A DNA stretch of 15,853 nt from GCA-016699105 sp036518915. GTDB taxonomy: Bacteria > Patescibacteriota > Saccharimonadia > UBA4664. The position numbers and the translations under genes are program-made. Positions 1 through 6,060 of this stretch are shown here, one piece after another. The notes beneath the pieces are model-generated. The model saw only the letters and a list, made by a program, of their open reading frames with translations, had not been told where the DNA came from and searched no databases. Numbering within the stretch: the stretch's first letter is position 1; every line of letters starts with the position of its first letter. Where the stretch lies: contig DATDME010000066.1 of NCBI GenBank assembly GCA_036518915.1, forward strand, positions 1-15,853, given 5' to 3'.

Positions 1-545
1 TCAACTGTCACGGTGCCATCTTCACCCACGGCCTCAATGACCTCAGCAATCAGCTCACCGATCTCGGCATCACCGGCCGAGATGGTGGCCACCTGGGCCA
101 CCTTGGCCTTGGCGCCGGCAATCTTCTCGGTCATCTCGGGCAGGCCGGCCAACACGGTTTCGGCCGCGGTGTCCAAGCCCTTCTTCAGATCCATCGGGTT
201 ATGGCCGGCCGCAATCAGCTTGTTGGCCTCATTCAGGATGTGGTAGGTCAGCACGGTCGAAGTAGTGGTACCATCGCCCACGTTATCGGCTGTCTTGGAA
301 GCCGCCTGCTTCACCAGCTCAGCACCGACGCCGCGGCCCAAGGTCTCGTCATTGCGAACCTCAATGTCCACCGCCTTAGCCACCGACACGCCGTCGTGCG
401 TCACACTCGGGCCACCGTAACTCTTGCTCACTACCACGTTGCGGCCCTTCGGACCCATGGTCACCCGCACGGCCTCGTACAGTTCCTTCGCACCCGCCAG
501 TACGCGAGCGCGGGCGTCATCATCGTAAAAAATCTTCTTAGCCAT
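1..545 (-). CDS. groEL: 60 kDa chaperonin GroEL, N-terminal part, runs off the left edge
   Basis: This is the ATP-driven ring chaperonin subunit that folds cytosolic proteins with GroES. The 181 codons in the window read through the equatorial domain into the intermediate domain. They contain TMGPKGRN (residues 29-36), DGVSVAK (51-57) and the nucleotide-binding GDGTTT loop (90-95). The start is fixed by MAKKIFYDDDARARVL and by a strong AAGGAG Shine-Dalgarno (minus strand, 556-551) five bases before the ATG at 545. The C-terminal two thirds lie beyond position 1. It is the second gene after groES, separated by 132 bp that hold a large inverted repeat, and it should share the CIRCE-controlled promoter upstream of groES. 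Identity is certain. The FYDDDARARVL wording is what I associate with Saccharibacteria, which is recollection and not a search. Confidence 0.97.
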   Translation of the reverse strand, partial: MAKKIFYDDDARARVLAGAKELYEAVRVTMGPKGRNVVVSKSYGGPSVTHDGVSVAKAVDIEVRNDETLGRGVGAELVKQAASKTADNVGDGTTTSTVLTYHILNEANKLIAAGHNPMDLKKGLDTAAETVLAGLPEMTEKIAGAKAKVAQVATISAGDAEIGELIAEVIEAVGEDGTVTV

Positions 546-573
546 CTTATCTCCTTAAATAAGTTCAAAATGG

Positions 574-678
574 GCATTTGAGATGCAGTGCGAGGCAAAC
601 GGAGGATCGTAAGCGAGCCGTACAGAGAAGTACGGTGAGCGCGAACCGGACGTTTAACGACGCAATGCGCTCAAATGC
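574..678. repeat. Long nested inverted repeat between groES and groEL, candidate structured RNA or REP-like element
   Basis: Nested complementary arms span this gap. GCATTTGAG (574-582) pairs with CTCAAATGC (670-678). GCA-TGCG on the left pairs with CGCA-TGC on the right around a mismatch. AAACG (597-601) pairs with CGTTT (651-655). A terminal hairpin is formed by CCGTAC (618-623) and GTACGG (630-635) around the loop AGAGAA. Between these helices the plus strand is rich in purine internal loops (for example GTAAGCGAG opposite TGAGCGCGAA). The outer arm touches the groES stop codon, and the element ends about 18 bases before the groEL Shine-Dalgarno. I see no second copy in the window. Confidence 0.7.
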
Positions 679-941
679 TACGCTTTGACTACCGCGAGGA
701 CGTCTTCCTCTTTTACGATCAATAATTCATCAGAGCCCTGCTTAAAGCGGTTCGGGCCATATTCAGTGTGGACAATCTTGTCGCCCACCTTAACCTCTTT
801 GACGTCTTTGCCCACGGCCACCACCTCGGCCACCTGGGTCTTTTCTTTGGCCTGGTCCGGCAGCAGGATGCCCGACGCAGTCTTGGCCTCGGCCTCCACC
901 GGCTTGGCCACAATACGGTCAGCTAACGGATGTAGCGTCAT
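678..941 (-). CDS. groES: 10 kDa co-chaperonin GroES
   Basis: GroES is the heptameric lid of the GroEL chamber. The 87 residues contain the N-terminal LHPLADRIVAK strand, the mobile loop with the GroEL-contacting hydrophobic tripeptide (GILLPDQAKEK, about residues 24-34), VGDKIVHTEYG and the C-terminal LLIVKEEDVLAVV. The chosen start gives the usual MTLHPL beginning. It has an AAGGGAG Shine-Dalgarno (954-948) six bases upstream, so the longer reading from 977 is rejected. At 87 residues it is about ten shorter than E. coli GroES. The gap falls after AVGKDVKEVKVGD, where the roof hairpin normally lies. It is the first gene of the groESL operon, behind a CIRCE operator at 983-1009. Confidence 0.96.
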   Translation of the reverse strand: MTLHPLADRIVAKPVEAEAKTASGILLPDQAKEKTQVAEVVAVGKDVKEVKVGDKIVHTEYGPNRFKQGSDELLIVKEEDVLAVVKA

Positions 942-979
942 TGCGTTCTCCCTTACTTTACTAACTCTAGTCATCATTT

Positions 980-1009
980 ACTTTAGCACTCGATCCACCC
1001 GAGTGCCAA
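980..1009 (-). promoter_or_regulatory. Probable groES promoter overlapping CIRCE
   Basis: Reading the minus strand, TTGGCA (1009-1004) and TAAAGT (985-980) are 18 bp apart and form a plausible sigma-70-type -35/-10 pair. Transcription would start near 973 and leave a leader of about 30 nt with a Shine-Dalgarno. The CIRCE arms overlap both hexamers, as expected where HrcA blocks polymerase. Confidence 0.5.
983..1009. promoter_or_regulatory. CIRCE heat-shock operator (HrcA binding site)
   Basis: TTAGCACTC (983-991), nine bases, then GAGTGCCAA (1001-1009). The established consensus is TTAGCACTC-N9-GAGTGCTAA, so the match is 17 of 18 with a single change in the right arm. It lies 42 bp upstream of the groES start. 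HrcA repression of groESL is therefore strongly implied. The hrcA gene itself is not in this window. Confidence 0.93.
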
Positions 1010-1032
1010 GCCCCACGTTAGCGTTTTGGGAT

Positions 1033-1135
1033 TTGGGCGTCAAGACCTCCGTGCTACAATCCCTTCGAAGACGCCTACACCGAACTCGATCGATCCTGAA
1101 CTCACGAGCACGGTGAGGGCACACGTTTTGTTTTG
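1033..1135 (+). other. Non-coding gap with a possible promoter and hairpin, candidate small transcript
   Basis: Between the CIRCE operator and the stop of the next gene there is about 160 bp with no credible ORF. On the plus strand TTGGGC (1033-1038) is followed after 16 bp by TACAAT (1055-1060), preceded by TG in the extended -10 position (1052-1053). Downstream, CTCAC (1101-1105) pairs with GTGAG (1113-1117), and TTTTGTTTTG follows at 1126-1135. Eight bases separate the stem from the T-run, which is unusual for an intrinsic terminator. ACGCCTA (1071-1077) can also pair with TAGGCGT (1160-1166). No known RNA family is recognised. Confidence 0.25.
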
Positions 1136-1169
1136 CGGGGGTTATACATACCAGTCTGCTAGGCGTTAG

Positions 1170-1943
1170 CTAATCAAACATCCCCATATCACGCGACCGC
1201 AGATACATCACCGCGGGATCACGAAACCGTCGAATCGGCTGATACTCCGTTACGGCCTCCCGCTCGGCTCGGCGTACAAGCCGCTCCGCCCTCTTGACAC
1301 CCACATCATCCACCAGCCACCGCCAAAGTTCACCCGACCGATCTTGGCCGGCCCGAATCAAACTGGTGCAGTCATCAATATACTGACCCCGCGAATCCTC
1401 GGCCGGCGCCTGCCGTTTGCCGCCCAAATCCCACGGCAAGGTTAGATCCCGAATATCTGGCTCGCCCGGATCAAGCATCTTTTCCAGCACAATATCGTGA
1501 TACCAGTTATCACCAAAATCATAGCAATATCGTATTTTCGGCCGAGACGGCGTAAGCCATTCGCCGACCAGGGCAGTCTGCTCATGGTAGTACCAAGTCG
1601 TCGGTACCGTCGGGTACAGCCGCTTAAGTTCGCGAGCTGTTTCGTTCGTAAAGTCCTTACCAAAAAACCAATCATCATCGCGCTCTCTCGGCATTTCAAT
1701 AAACACCCGTTCGTCCCCGGGTTTTCCCTGTCGAATAAAAGCATGAAGATGCTCATGTTGCCAGCCAAACAGATCCTGGATTACACAATGTAACTGCCAA
1801 AACGTGCTATTGCTGGACACCAATACCCTCCGCCAGATAGGCGGCCGCGAATCCTTCAGCGTGATCTTGAGCTGATAAACCATACTCAGCTGGGCATCTT
1901 GAGGTTGTGGGTCAATCGGGTCGGCAGGTGACAACTGGCTCAT
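1170..1943 (-). CDS. Plasmid pRiA4b ORF-3-like family protein
   Basis: The 257-residue protein resembles the pRiA4b ORF-3 family, whose biochemical role is not established. Visible hallmarks are VYQLKITLKDSRPPIWRRVLV near residue 22 onward, the tryptophan/histidine-rich stretch LFGWQHEHLHAF, the YDFGDNWYHDI block, and LGGKRQAPAED near the C-terminal side (families usually show a G..A.P.ED motif here). The start at 1943 is preferred because a TATACT -10 (minus strand, 1955-1950) ends six bases before it. The longer reading from 1982 is only possible with extra upstream codons, and Met at 1883 is another candidate. It is divergent from the RecD2-like gene, with a 61-bp gap that contains both promoters. 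Family assignment is good; function is unknown. Confidence 0.8.
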   Translation of the reverse strand: MSQLSPADPIDPQPQDAQLSMVYQLKITLKDSRPPIWRRVLVSSNSTFWQLHCVIQDLFGWQHEHLHAFIRQGKPGDERVFIEMPRERDDDWFFGKDFTNETARELKRLYPTVPTTWYYHEQTALVGEWLTPSRPKIRYCYDFGDNWYHDIVLEKMLDPGEPDIRDLTLPWDLGGKRQAPAEDSRGQYIDDCTSLIRAGQDRSGELWRWLVDDVGVKRAERLVRRAEREAVTEYQPIRRFRDPAVMYLRSRDMGMFD

Positions 1944-1949
1944 ACCATG

Positions 1950-1955
1950 AGTATA
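1950..1955 (-). promoter_or_regulatory. -10 box for the pRiA4b-like gene, leaderless start
   Basis: TATACT on the minus strand, followed by six bases and ATG (1943). No good -35 is visible. The distance puts the transcription start at the ATG. Confidence 0.5.
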
Positions 1956-1991
1956 CCGCAAACCCCTAGTTGCATCCGCCATGCATCATGC

Positions 1992-1997
1992 TACACT
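1992..1997 (+). promoter_or_regulatory. Possible -10 box for recD2, leaderless start
   Basis: TACACT (4 of 6 to TATAAT) ends seven bases before the ATG at 2005. The spacing is the same as at other genes in this window. No convincing -35 is seen. Confidence 0.4.
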
Positions 1998-2004
1998 GCA
2001 ACCC

Positions 2005-4590
2005 ATGAGGCCAACCGCACCAAAGCCGAACACCCAGTCGCAGCCCACTGAGAAACTGGCGGGTATAGTTAAGCGCATTACCTTTCATAGTACCGACACC
2101 GGCTGGACCGTGCTCAAAATTACGCCGTTTGACCGGCCAAGCGACGAGGTGCCAGTCATCGTCCACCAAGCCAAGGTATTCGCCGGCGCCACCATGGCCT
2201 TCTACGGCCACTGGACCCACCACCCCAAGTTTGGCCAGCAATTCCAGGCTCAGCGCCTCGAAGAGCTCAAGCCCGCCACGGCCAACGCTCTGGAAAAATA
2301 CTTGGGCTCCGGACTCATCAAAGGCGTTGGCCCGGCCTTTGCCAAGCGCATCGTCAAACATTTTGGCAAAGATACCCTCGATGTCTTCGATCACGACATC
2401 CGCCGCCTCGTCGAAGTACCGGGTATTGCGCGCAAAAAACTTGAGACCATCATTACAGCCTGGGACGAACACAAAGACATCAAAGATGTGATGATTTTTT
2501 TACAGCAGTACGGTATTAGCACGCTCTTCGCGGTCAAAATTTACAAGACCTACGGCAAAGACGCTATCCCCATTGTGTCAAACAACCCGTACCAGCTGGC
2601 TAAAGACATTTATGGCATCGGCTTCTTCTCGGCCGACAAGGTGGCCCTCAGCCTCGGCTATGCGGTCGATTCGCCCGAGCGGCTGCGAGCTGCCATCACG
2701 CACGCGCTGGATGCCAGCCGCGAGCAAGGCCACTGTTTTCTCACGGCCGCCCAAATCACCGTGCAGGTCAACGAGCTGCTCGACAACCACTTCGACAAAC
2801 AAATCGCCCCGCTGCTGGCAGAGCTCGTGCGCACCCGCGATGTTATGCTGCGCCCCGGCGGCCCCGGCGGCCCCGGCGAGCCGGCATTGGCGTCGCCAGC
2901 TGAGCCACGCTACTACGCTCCTTCCATTTACTACGACGAGGAAGCCATTGCCAAACGCCTCACCGCCCTGGCCGCTGCCCACCCCTCCGCCGACCCAATT
3001 CGCATCCAGACCTGGATCACCAAATACTGCGCAGCCCACAACCTTGCGCTCTCCGACGAACAGGCTGCCGCTATCACGGGCCTGGCCGGCTGCGGTTTTG
3101 GCGTGCTCACCGGCGGCCCAGGCTGCGGCAAAACCACCACCACCCGCGTGCTCGTAGGGCTGCTCAGCGCCATGGGCCGCCCGGTGCTGCTAGCCGCTCC
3201 CACCGGCCGAGCGACTCAGCGCATGACCGAAGTCATCGGCCGGCCCGCCAAAACCCTGCACCGCCTCCTGGAATGGCAGCCGGCCATTGGCGGTTTCAAG
3301 AAAACCGCCGACAATCCGCTCCGCGCCGGCGCGCTCATCATCGATGAGTGCTCCATGCTCGACGTCCACTTGGCCGCTGCCGTGCTGCGCGCCACCACCA
3401 ACGGTACACAAGTCATCTTCATTGGCGACGCCGACCAGCTGCCCTCAGTGGGCGCCGGCAATGTTTTTCGCGATATCATTGCCTCCGGCGCGGCGCCAGT
3501 CTTTCGGCTAACTAAAATCTTCCGCCAAGCCGAAGCCTCCACCATCATCCGCTTTGCCCACCAGATTAACGCCGGCGCCACGCCGCGCATTGAGTCGCCG
3601 TTTCACGACCCGACCGTCTGGCGTGGCGGCCCCGACTGTCTCTTCATTGACGCCGACGAAGCCACCCAAGAGCAGCTCCACTTCATTCGCCGAGTGAAAG
3701 CCGTGCTCGGGCCAGGTGGCCCAACGCCAACCAACATCCCCACCGCGCCCGATGATCCCGACAACGACCCAGCCATCGCCGAAACCGCCAGGCTGCCCAT
3801 CAACCCCTACGACAACCCGCTGGTCATCCCCGACAAGTTCCGCCACGTCGATCTTGACCAGCTCGTCAACAGCCAGAGCGCGGTCGCCGAGCTTAGCGCC
3901 GTACTCAAGCAGATCCACCCCTGGTCCAGCCTGCACTACGGCCGCACCGCCACCGACATGATCCGCGAGCTCTACGCCCACACCATCCCCAAATACGCCG
4001 GCCCCGCCGCCGAAATCCAAGTTCTCACCCCCATGACCAAAGGCAGCCTCGGCACCGCTAACCTTAACCGCCTCATTCAGAATACCGTCAACCCAGCCGC
4101 GCTTGGCGTCGCCCAGCTCACCCTGGGTGACCGCATCTTTCGTGTGGGCGACCGTGTTATCCAGCGCCGCAACAATTACGACCTTGAAGTCTTCAACGGC
4201 GACATCGGCCGCATCACCGCCGCCGACCCCGAGGAGCTCAAACTCAGCGTCACCTTCCCGGGCGGCGCCGCGGCCGAGCCCAAAATCGTCACCTACGAGC
4301 CCTCCGCCCTCTCGGAGCTAGAACTTGCCTATGCTATCACCATCCACAAAGCACAGGGCAGCGAATTTAGCGCTGTTATCATTCCGGTCGCCACCCAGCA
4401 TTTCGCCATGCTTTTCCGCAATCTGCTCTACACCGGTTTGACTCGAGCCAAACAGCTCGCCATCTTCGTGGGCAGCCGCCGGGCTTTCGCCATGGCCGTC
4501 GCCAACAACACCATGTTTCAACGTCAAACCAGTCTCCAGGAGCTACTTCAGGCTCAAGACCCAGCAAGCCAAGGGGTTTCCGGCGGTTAG
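2005..4590 (+). CDS. recD2: RecD2-type ATP-dependent DNA helicase (superfamily 1B)
   Basis: This is a 5'-3' DNA helicase of the RecD2 type, expected to act in DNA repair without RecBC. From the start at 2005 it has 861 residues. An N-terminal OB-like segment (about 18-85, IVKRITFHSTDTGWTVLKI) is followed by helix-hairpin-helix repeats (LIKGVGPAFAKRIV, VEVPGIARKKLETI, YGIGFFSADKVA). The helicase core follows: Walker A GGPGCGKTTTT from 370, Walker B DECSML 447-452, GDADQLPSVGAGN from 474, KIFRQ from 504, VFNGDIG, the AITIHKAQGSE motif from 777 and YTGLTRAK from 809. Two odd regions stand out. One is a GGPGGPGE low-complexity linker before the core. The other is an extra Pro/Asp/Asn-rich insertion of about 65 residues between motif III and LTPM (roughly 571-640). 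The in-frame ATG at 1981 is less likely because a -10 box lies downstream of it. Confidence 0.95.
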   Translation: MRPTAPKPNTQSQPTEKLAGIVKRITFHSTDTGWTVLKITPFDRPSDEVPVIVHQAKVFAGATMAFYGHWTHHPKFGQQFQAQRLEELKPATANALEKYLGSGLIKGVGPAFAKRIVKHFGKDTLDVFDHDIRRLVEVPGIARKKLETIITAWDEHKDIKDVMIFLQQYGISTLFAVKIYKTYGKDAIPIVSNNPYQLAKDIYGIGFFSADKVALSLGYAVDSPERLRAAITHALDASREQGHCFLTAAQITVQVNELLDNHFDKQIAPLLAELVRTRDVMLRPGGPGGPGEPALASPAEPRYYAPSIYYDEEAIAKRLTALAAAHPSADPIRIQTWITKYCAAHNLALSDEQAAAITGLAGCGFGVLTGGPGCGKTTTTRVLVGLLSAMGRPVLLAAPTGRATQRMTEVIGRPAKTLHRLLEWQPAIGGFKKTADNPLRAGALIIDECSMLDVHLAAAVLRATTNGTQVIFIGDADQLPSVGAGNVFRDIIASGAAPVFRLTKIFRQAEASTIIRFAHQINAGATPRIESPFHDPTVWRGGPDCLFIDADEATQEQLHFIRRVKAVLGPGGPTPTNIPTAPDDPDNDPAIAETARLPINPYDNPLVIPDKFRHVDLDQLVNSQSAVAELSAVLKQIHPWSSLHYGRTATDMIRELYAHTIPKYAGPAAEIQVLTPMTKGSLGTANLNRLIQNTVNPAALGVAQLTLGDRIFRVGDRVIQRRNNYDLEVFNGDIGRITAADPEELKLSVTFPGGAAAEPKIVTYEPSALSELELAYAITIHKAQGSEFSAVIIPVATQHFAMLFRNLLYTGLTRAKQLAIFVGSRRAFAMAVANNTMFQRQTSLQELLQAQDPASQGVSGG

Positions 4591-4619
4591 CGAGATTTCG
4601 ACCGCTAACGAGATTTCGG
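4586..4619. terminator. Small inverted repeat and tandem near-duplication at the convergent gene ends
   Basis: GTTAGCG (4586-4592) and CGCTAAC (4603-4609) form a 7-bp stem spanning the stop codons of the two convergent genes, which lie only 14 bp apart. The same stretch holds a 13-bp direct repeat with one mismatch, TAGCGAGATTTCG at 4588 and TAACGAGATTTCG at 4606, part of an 18-bp imperfect tandem unit. There is no T-run, so any terminator role is uncertain. Confidence 0.3.
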
Positions 4620-4955
4620 CTTCACCGCGGCCCGGACCACCTCGGCCGCCGCTGCAGCCGACGGCTCAAGTTTGCGTAGATACTGCGGGCTGACTGTCCA
4701 GCGCCGGTTATCGGCCGTCACCACCGACACAGTCCGTTGATTAACCCGCACCACTGTACCTTCAATATGCTGGCCACCATGATGAAACGCCACCCGGTCA
4801 AGCACCCTAAACGCTTGCAGTGCCTGCCAATCTTCAATCCGATGAACCTCGCGCATCCGAAGGCTTAGCTCGTGATACAAGGCGCGCAGTTCAAACTGAT
4901 CAAGACCCCGCACAAACGCTTCAATCTGATGTTTTCTTTGTGCGTCCACCACCAA
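4605..4955 (-). CDS. Small hypothetical protein with an SH3/KOW-like module
   Basis: This 116-residue protein has no named family that I can assign. The N-terminal half is charged and helical (RKHQIEAFVRGLDQFELRALYHELSLR). It is followed by a compact beta-rich block, LDRVAFHHGGQHIEGTVVRVNQRTVSVVT then WTVSPQYLRKLEP. This reads like a small SH3/KOW-type barrel of the sort seen in nucleic-acid- or ribosome-associated proteins. The tail is Ala-rich and basic. The likely start is TTG at 4955, with GAGG (minus, 4965-4962) six bases upstream; GTG at 4952 or 4949 is also possible. It is convergent with recD2, with a 14-bp gap. The fold suggestion is inference, and no function is claimed. Confidence 0.65.
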   Translation of the reverse strand: MVVDAQRKHQIEAFVRGLDQFELRALYHELSLRMREVHRIEDWQALQAFRVLDRVAFHHGGQHIEGTVVRVNQRTVSVVTADNRRWTVSPQYLRKLEPSAAAAAEVVRAAVKPKSR

Positions 4956-5035
4956 CTACATCCTCGTTGCATTAATCTAATCTGGTTTCAATATACACCC
5001 GATGAGCCAATGCCACACCTGAATCTTTCTAACGC

Positions 5036-5064
5036 TTGAATTGTCATGCCGTTGACCATAAGAT
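5036..5064 (+). promoter_or_regulatory. Promoter of the coiled-coil gene
   Basis: TTGAAT (5036-5041) and TAAGAT (5059-5064) are exactly 17 bp apart, each matching 4 of 6 consensus bases. The -10 ends six bases before the ATG at 5071, which implies a leaderless mRNA. Confidence 0.55.
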
Positions 5065-5077
5065 GTCGGCATGACAA
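5041..5077. promoter_or_regulatory. Perfect 11-bp-arm inverted repeat over promoter and start codon, candidate operator
   Basis: TTGTCATGCCG (5041-5051) and CGGCATGACAA (5067-5077) are exact reverse complements separated by 15 bp that contain the -10 box. The right arm includes the ATG at 5071. Arm centres are about 26 bp apart. If the mRNA starts at the ATG, only the right arm would be transcribed. That favours a protein-binding DNA site over an RNA hairpin. Confidence 0.65.
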
Positions 5078-5988
5078 CCCCAGCCAACCCACCCACGCCC
5101 AAAGCCACCGATCAGAAAGTCAGCGAAAAGAGCACCAAGACCGAGCTCTGGTCCGCCTACAACGAACTCCTCCGGCAACTTGAAGGTCGCGCCGCCGAAC
5201 CCGCCAGCCCCAAAACTCAAGCCACGCTCTCCAGCGACCCCACCCGCAGCCTGGCGGAGCTCAAGCTCAAAATTGGCCAGCAACTTGACGCCCTTGCCCA
5301 AGAAATTACCAACGACCTCGGCAACTTGCAAAACATTCGCCGCCAAATCCAAGTTGAGCGTAGCCAGCTACTTGAAGCGCGCCAAGCCGAACAGCGCCAG
5401 CTAGCCGACGCCATTACCGAGGTCAAACGGCAGTGGCAGCAGGAACAAGACCAACACACCCAACGCCAAATCGAGCTCAAACAAGAACAAGACCGCCAGC
5501 GTCAGCGCGAAGACGAAGACTTTCGTTACAATCTCGCCAAAACCCGCCGCACCGAGGAAGACAAATATCAGGAACAACGCACCGCTCGCGAAGCCGTACT
5601 CGCCAACCGCGAGCAAACCTTCGCCGAGCGCGAGCAAAATCTCAAGCACATGGAGACCGAGCTGGCCGCCTGGCCTAAGCGCCTCGATGACGCCGTCGCC
5701 CAAGCCACCAGCACACTACGCAAAGATCTGGAAGCCAAGCAGGCCACCGATGCCCGCGAGCAAAAACTGGTACATCAGCATGAGCTCGCCATGGTCGGAC
5801 TTAAGGCCCAAACGCTGGAACAAACCGTCAAGGCCCAAGCCGCCGAGATTGACAGCCTCAAGCGAGCTCTAGCCGACGCCCAACACGAGCTCAAGAATAT
5901 GGCTGTAGCCGTCATTGAAGCTCGCACCACCGAGAACCGTCCTCAGCCTCAACCCGCTACTCCAGCCGCCCAACCGTCCAAAGCCTAA
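5071..5988 (+). CDS. Long coiled-coil protein of unknown function
   Basis: The protein has 305 residues, with no signal peptide or membrane segment, so it is probably cytoplasmic. A Pro/Thr-rich N-terminus leads to KTELWSAYNELLRQLE (about 23-38). From about residue 60 to 275 there is an almost unbroken Glu/Gln/Arg/Lys/Ala-rich heptad-like helix, including DFRYNLAKTRRTEEDKYQEQR and REQTFAEREQNLKHME. The C-terminal tail is Pro/Ala/Gln-rich. Similar proteins with a YNELL-type N-terminal motif and a central FRYNL-EE-Y block occur in diverse bacteria as uncharacterised proteins (recollection). It is a single-gene unit bounded by its own promoter inside an inverted repeat and by a hairpin at 6030-6057. 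An architectural or scaffolding role is possible, but I assign no function. Confidence 0.85.
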   Translation: MTTPANPPTPKATDQKVSEKSTKTELWSAYNELLRQLEGRAAEPASPKTQATLSSDPTRSLAELKLKIGQQLDALAQEITNDLGNLQNIRRQIQVERSQLLEARQAEQRQLADAITEVKRQWQQEQDQHTQRQIELKQEQDRQRQREDEDFRYNLAKTRRTEEDKYQEQRTAREAVLANREQTFAEREQNLKHMETELAAWPKRLDDAVAQATSTLRKDLEAKQATDAREQKLVHQHELAMVGLKAQTLEQTVKAQAAEIDSLKRALADAQHELKNMAVAVIEARTTENRPQPQPATPAAQPSKA

Positions 5989-6029
5989 CGTATAGCCCAC
6001 TAGCCAACAGTAAGCGCCGCGCACTTCAG

Positions 6030-6057
6030 CCGGCACGCCGCTGCCCCACCGTGCCGG
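6030..6057. terminator. GC-rich hairpin between convergent genes
   Basis: CCGGCACG (6030-6037) pairs perfectly with CGTGCCGG (6050-6057) around a 12-base loop. It sits in the 72-bp gap between the convergent coiled-coil and phosphomutase genes. Neither side has a T-run, so it is either a weak bidirectional terminator or an mRNA end-stabilising hairpin. Confidence 0.45.
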
Positions 6058-6060
6058 TAG

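Noticed and set aside
942..977. Longer GroES reading from 977
   Set aside because: The added residues are atypical and would include the Shine-Dalgarno of the 941 start.
1080..1100. CCGAACTCG resembling a 5S rRNA loop
   Set aside because: No further 5S features (loop C continuation, helix closure, length) are present.
685..1116. Plus-strand frame opposite groES extending into the gap
   Set aside because: It is antisense to a certain gene with low-complexity Thr/Ser/Leu composition; it runs through the CIRCE site.
1980..2004. Longer RecD2 reading from ATG 1981
   Set aside because: Extra residues are not family-like, and the likely -10 box (1992-1997) lies downstream of this ATG.
2857..2881. 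GGCGGCCCC tandem repeat in recD2
   Set aside because: It encodes a Gly/Pro linker in frame; too short to be a repeat element of its own.
3508..4020. Long minus-strand open frame inside recD2, and similar frames opposite the coiled-coil, phosphomutase and murE genes
   Set aside because: They are shadows of GC-rich codon bias in confirmed genes, with no motifs, promoters or Shine-Dalgarno support.
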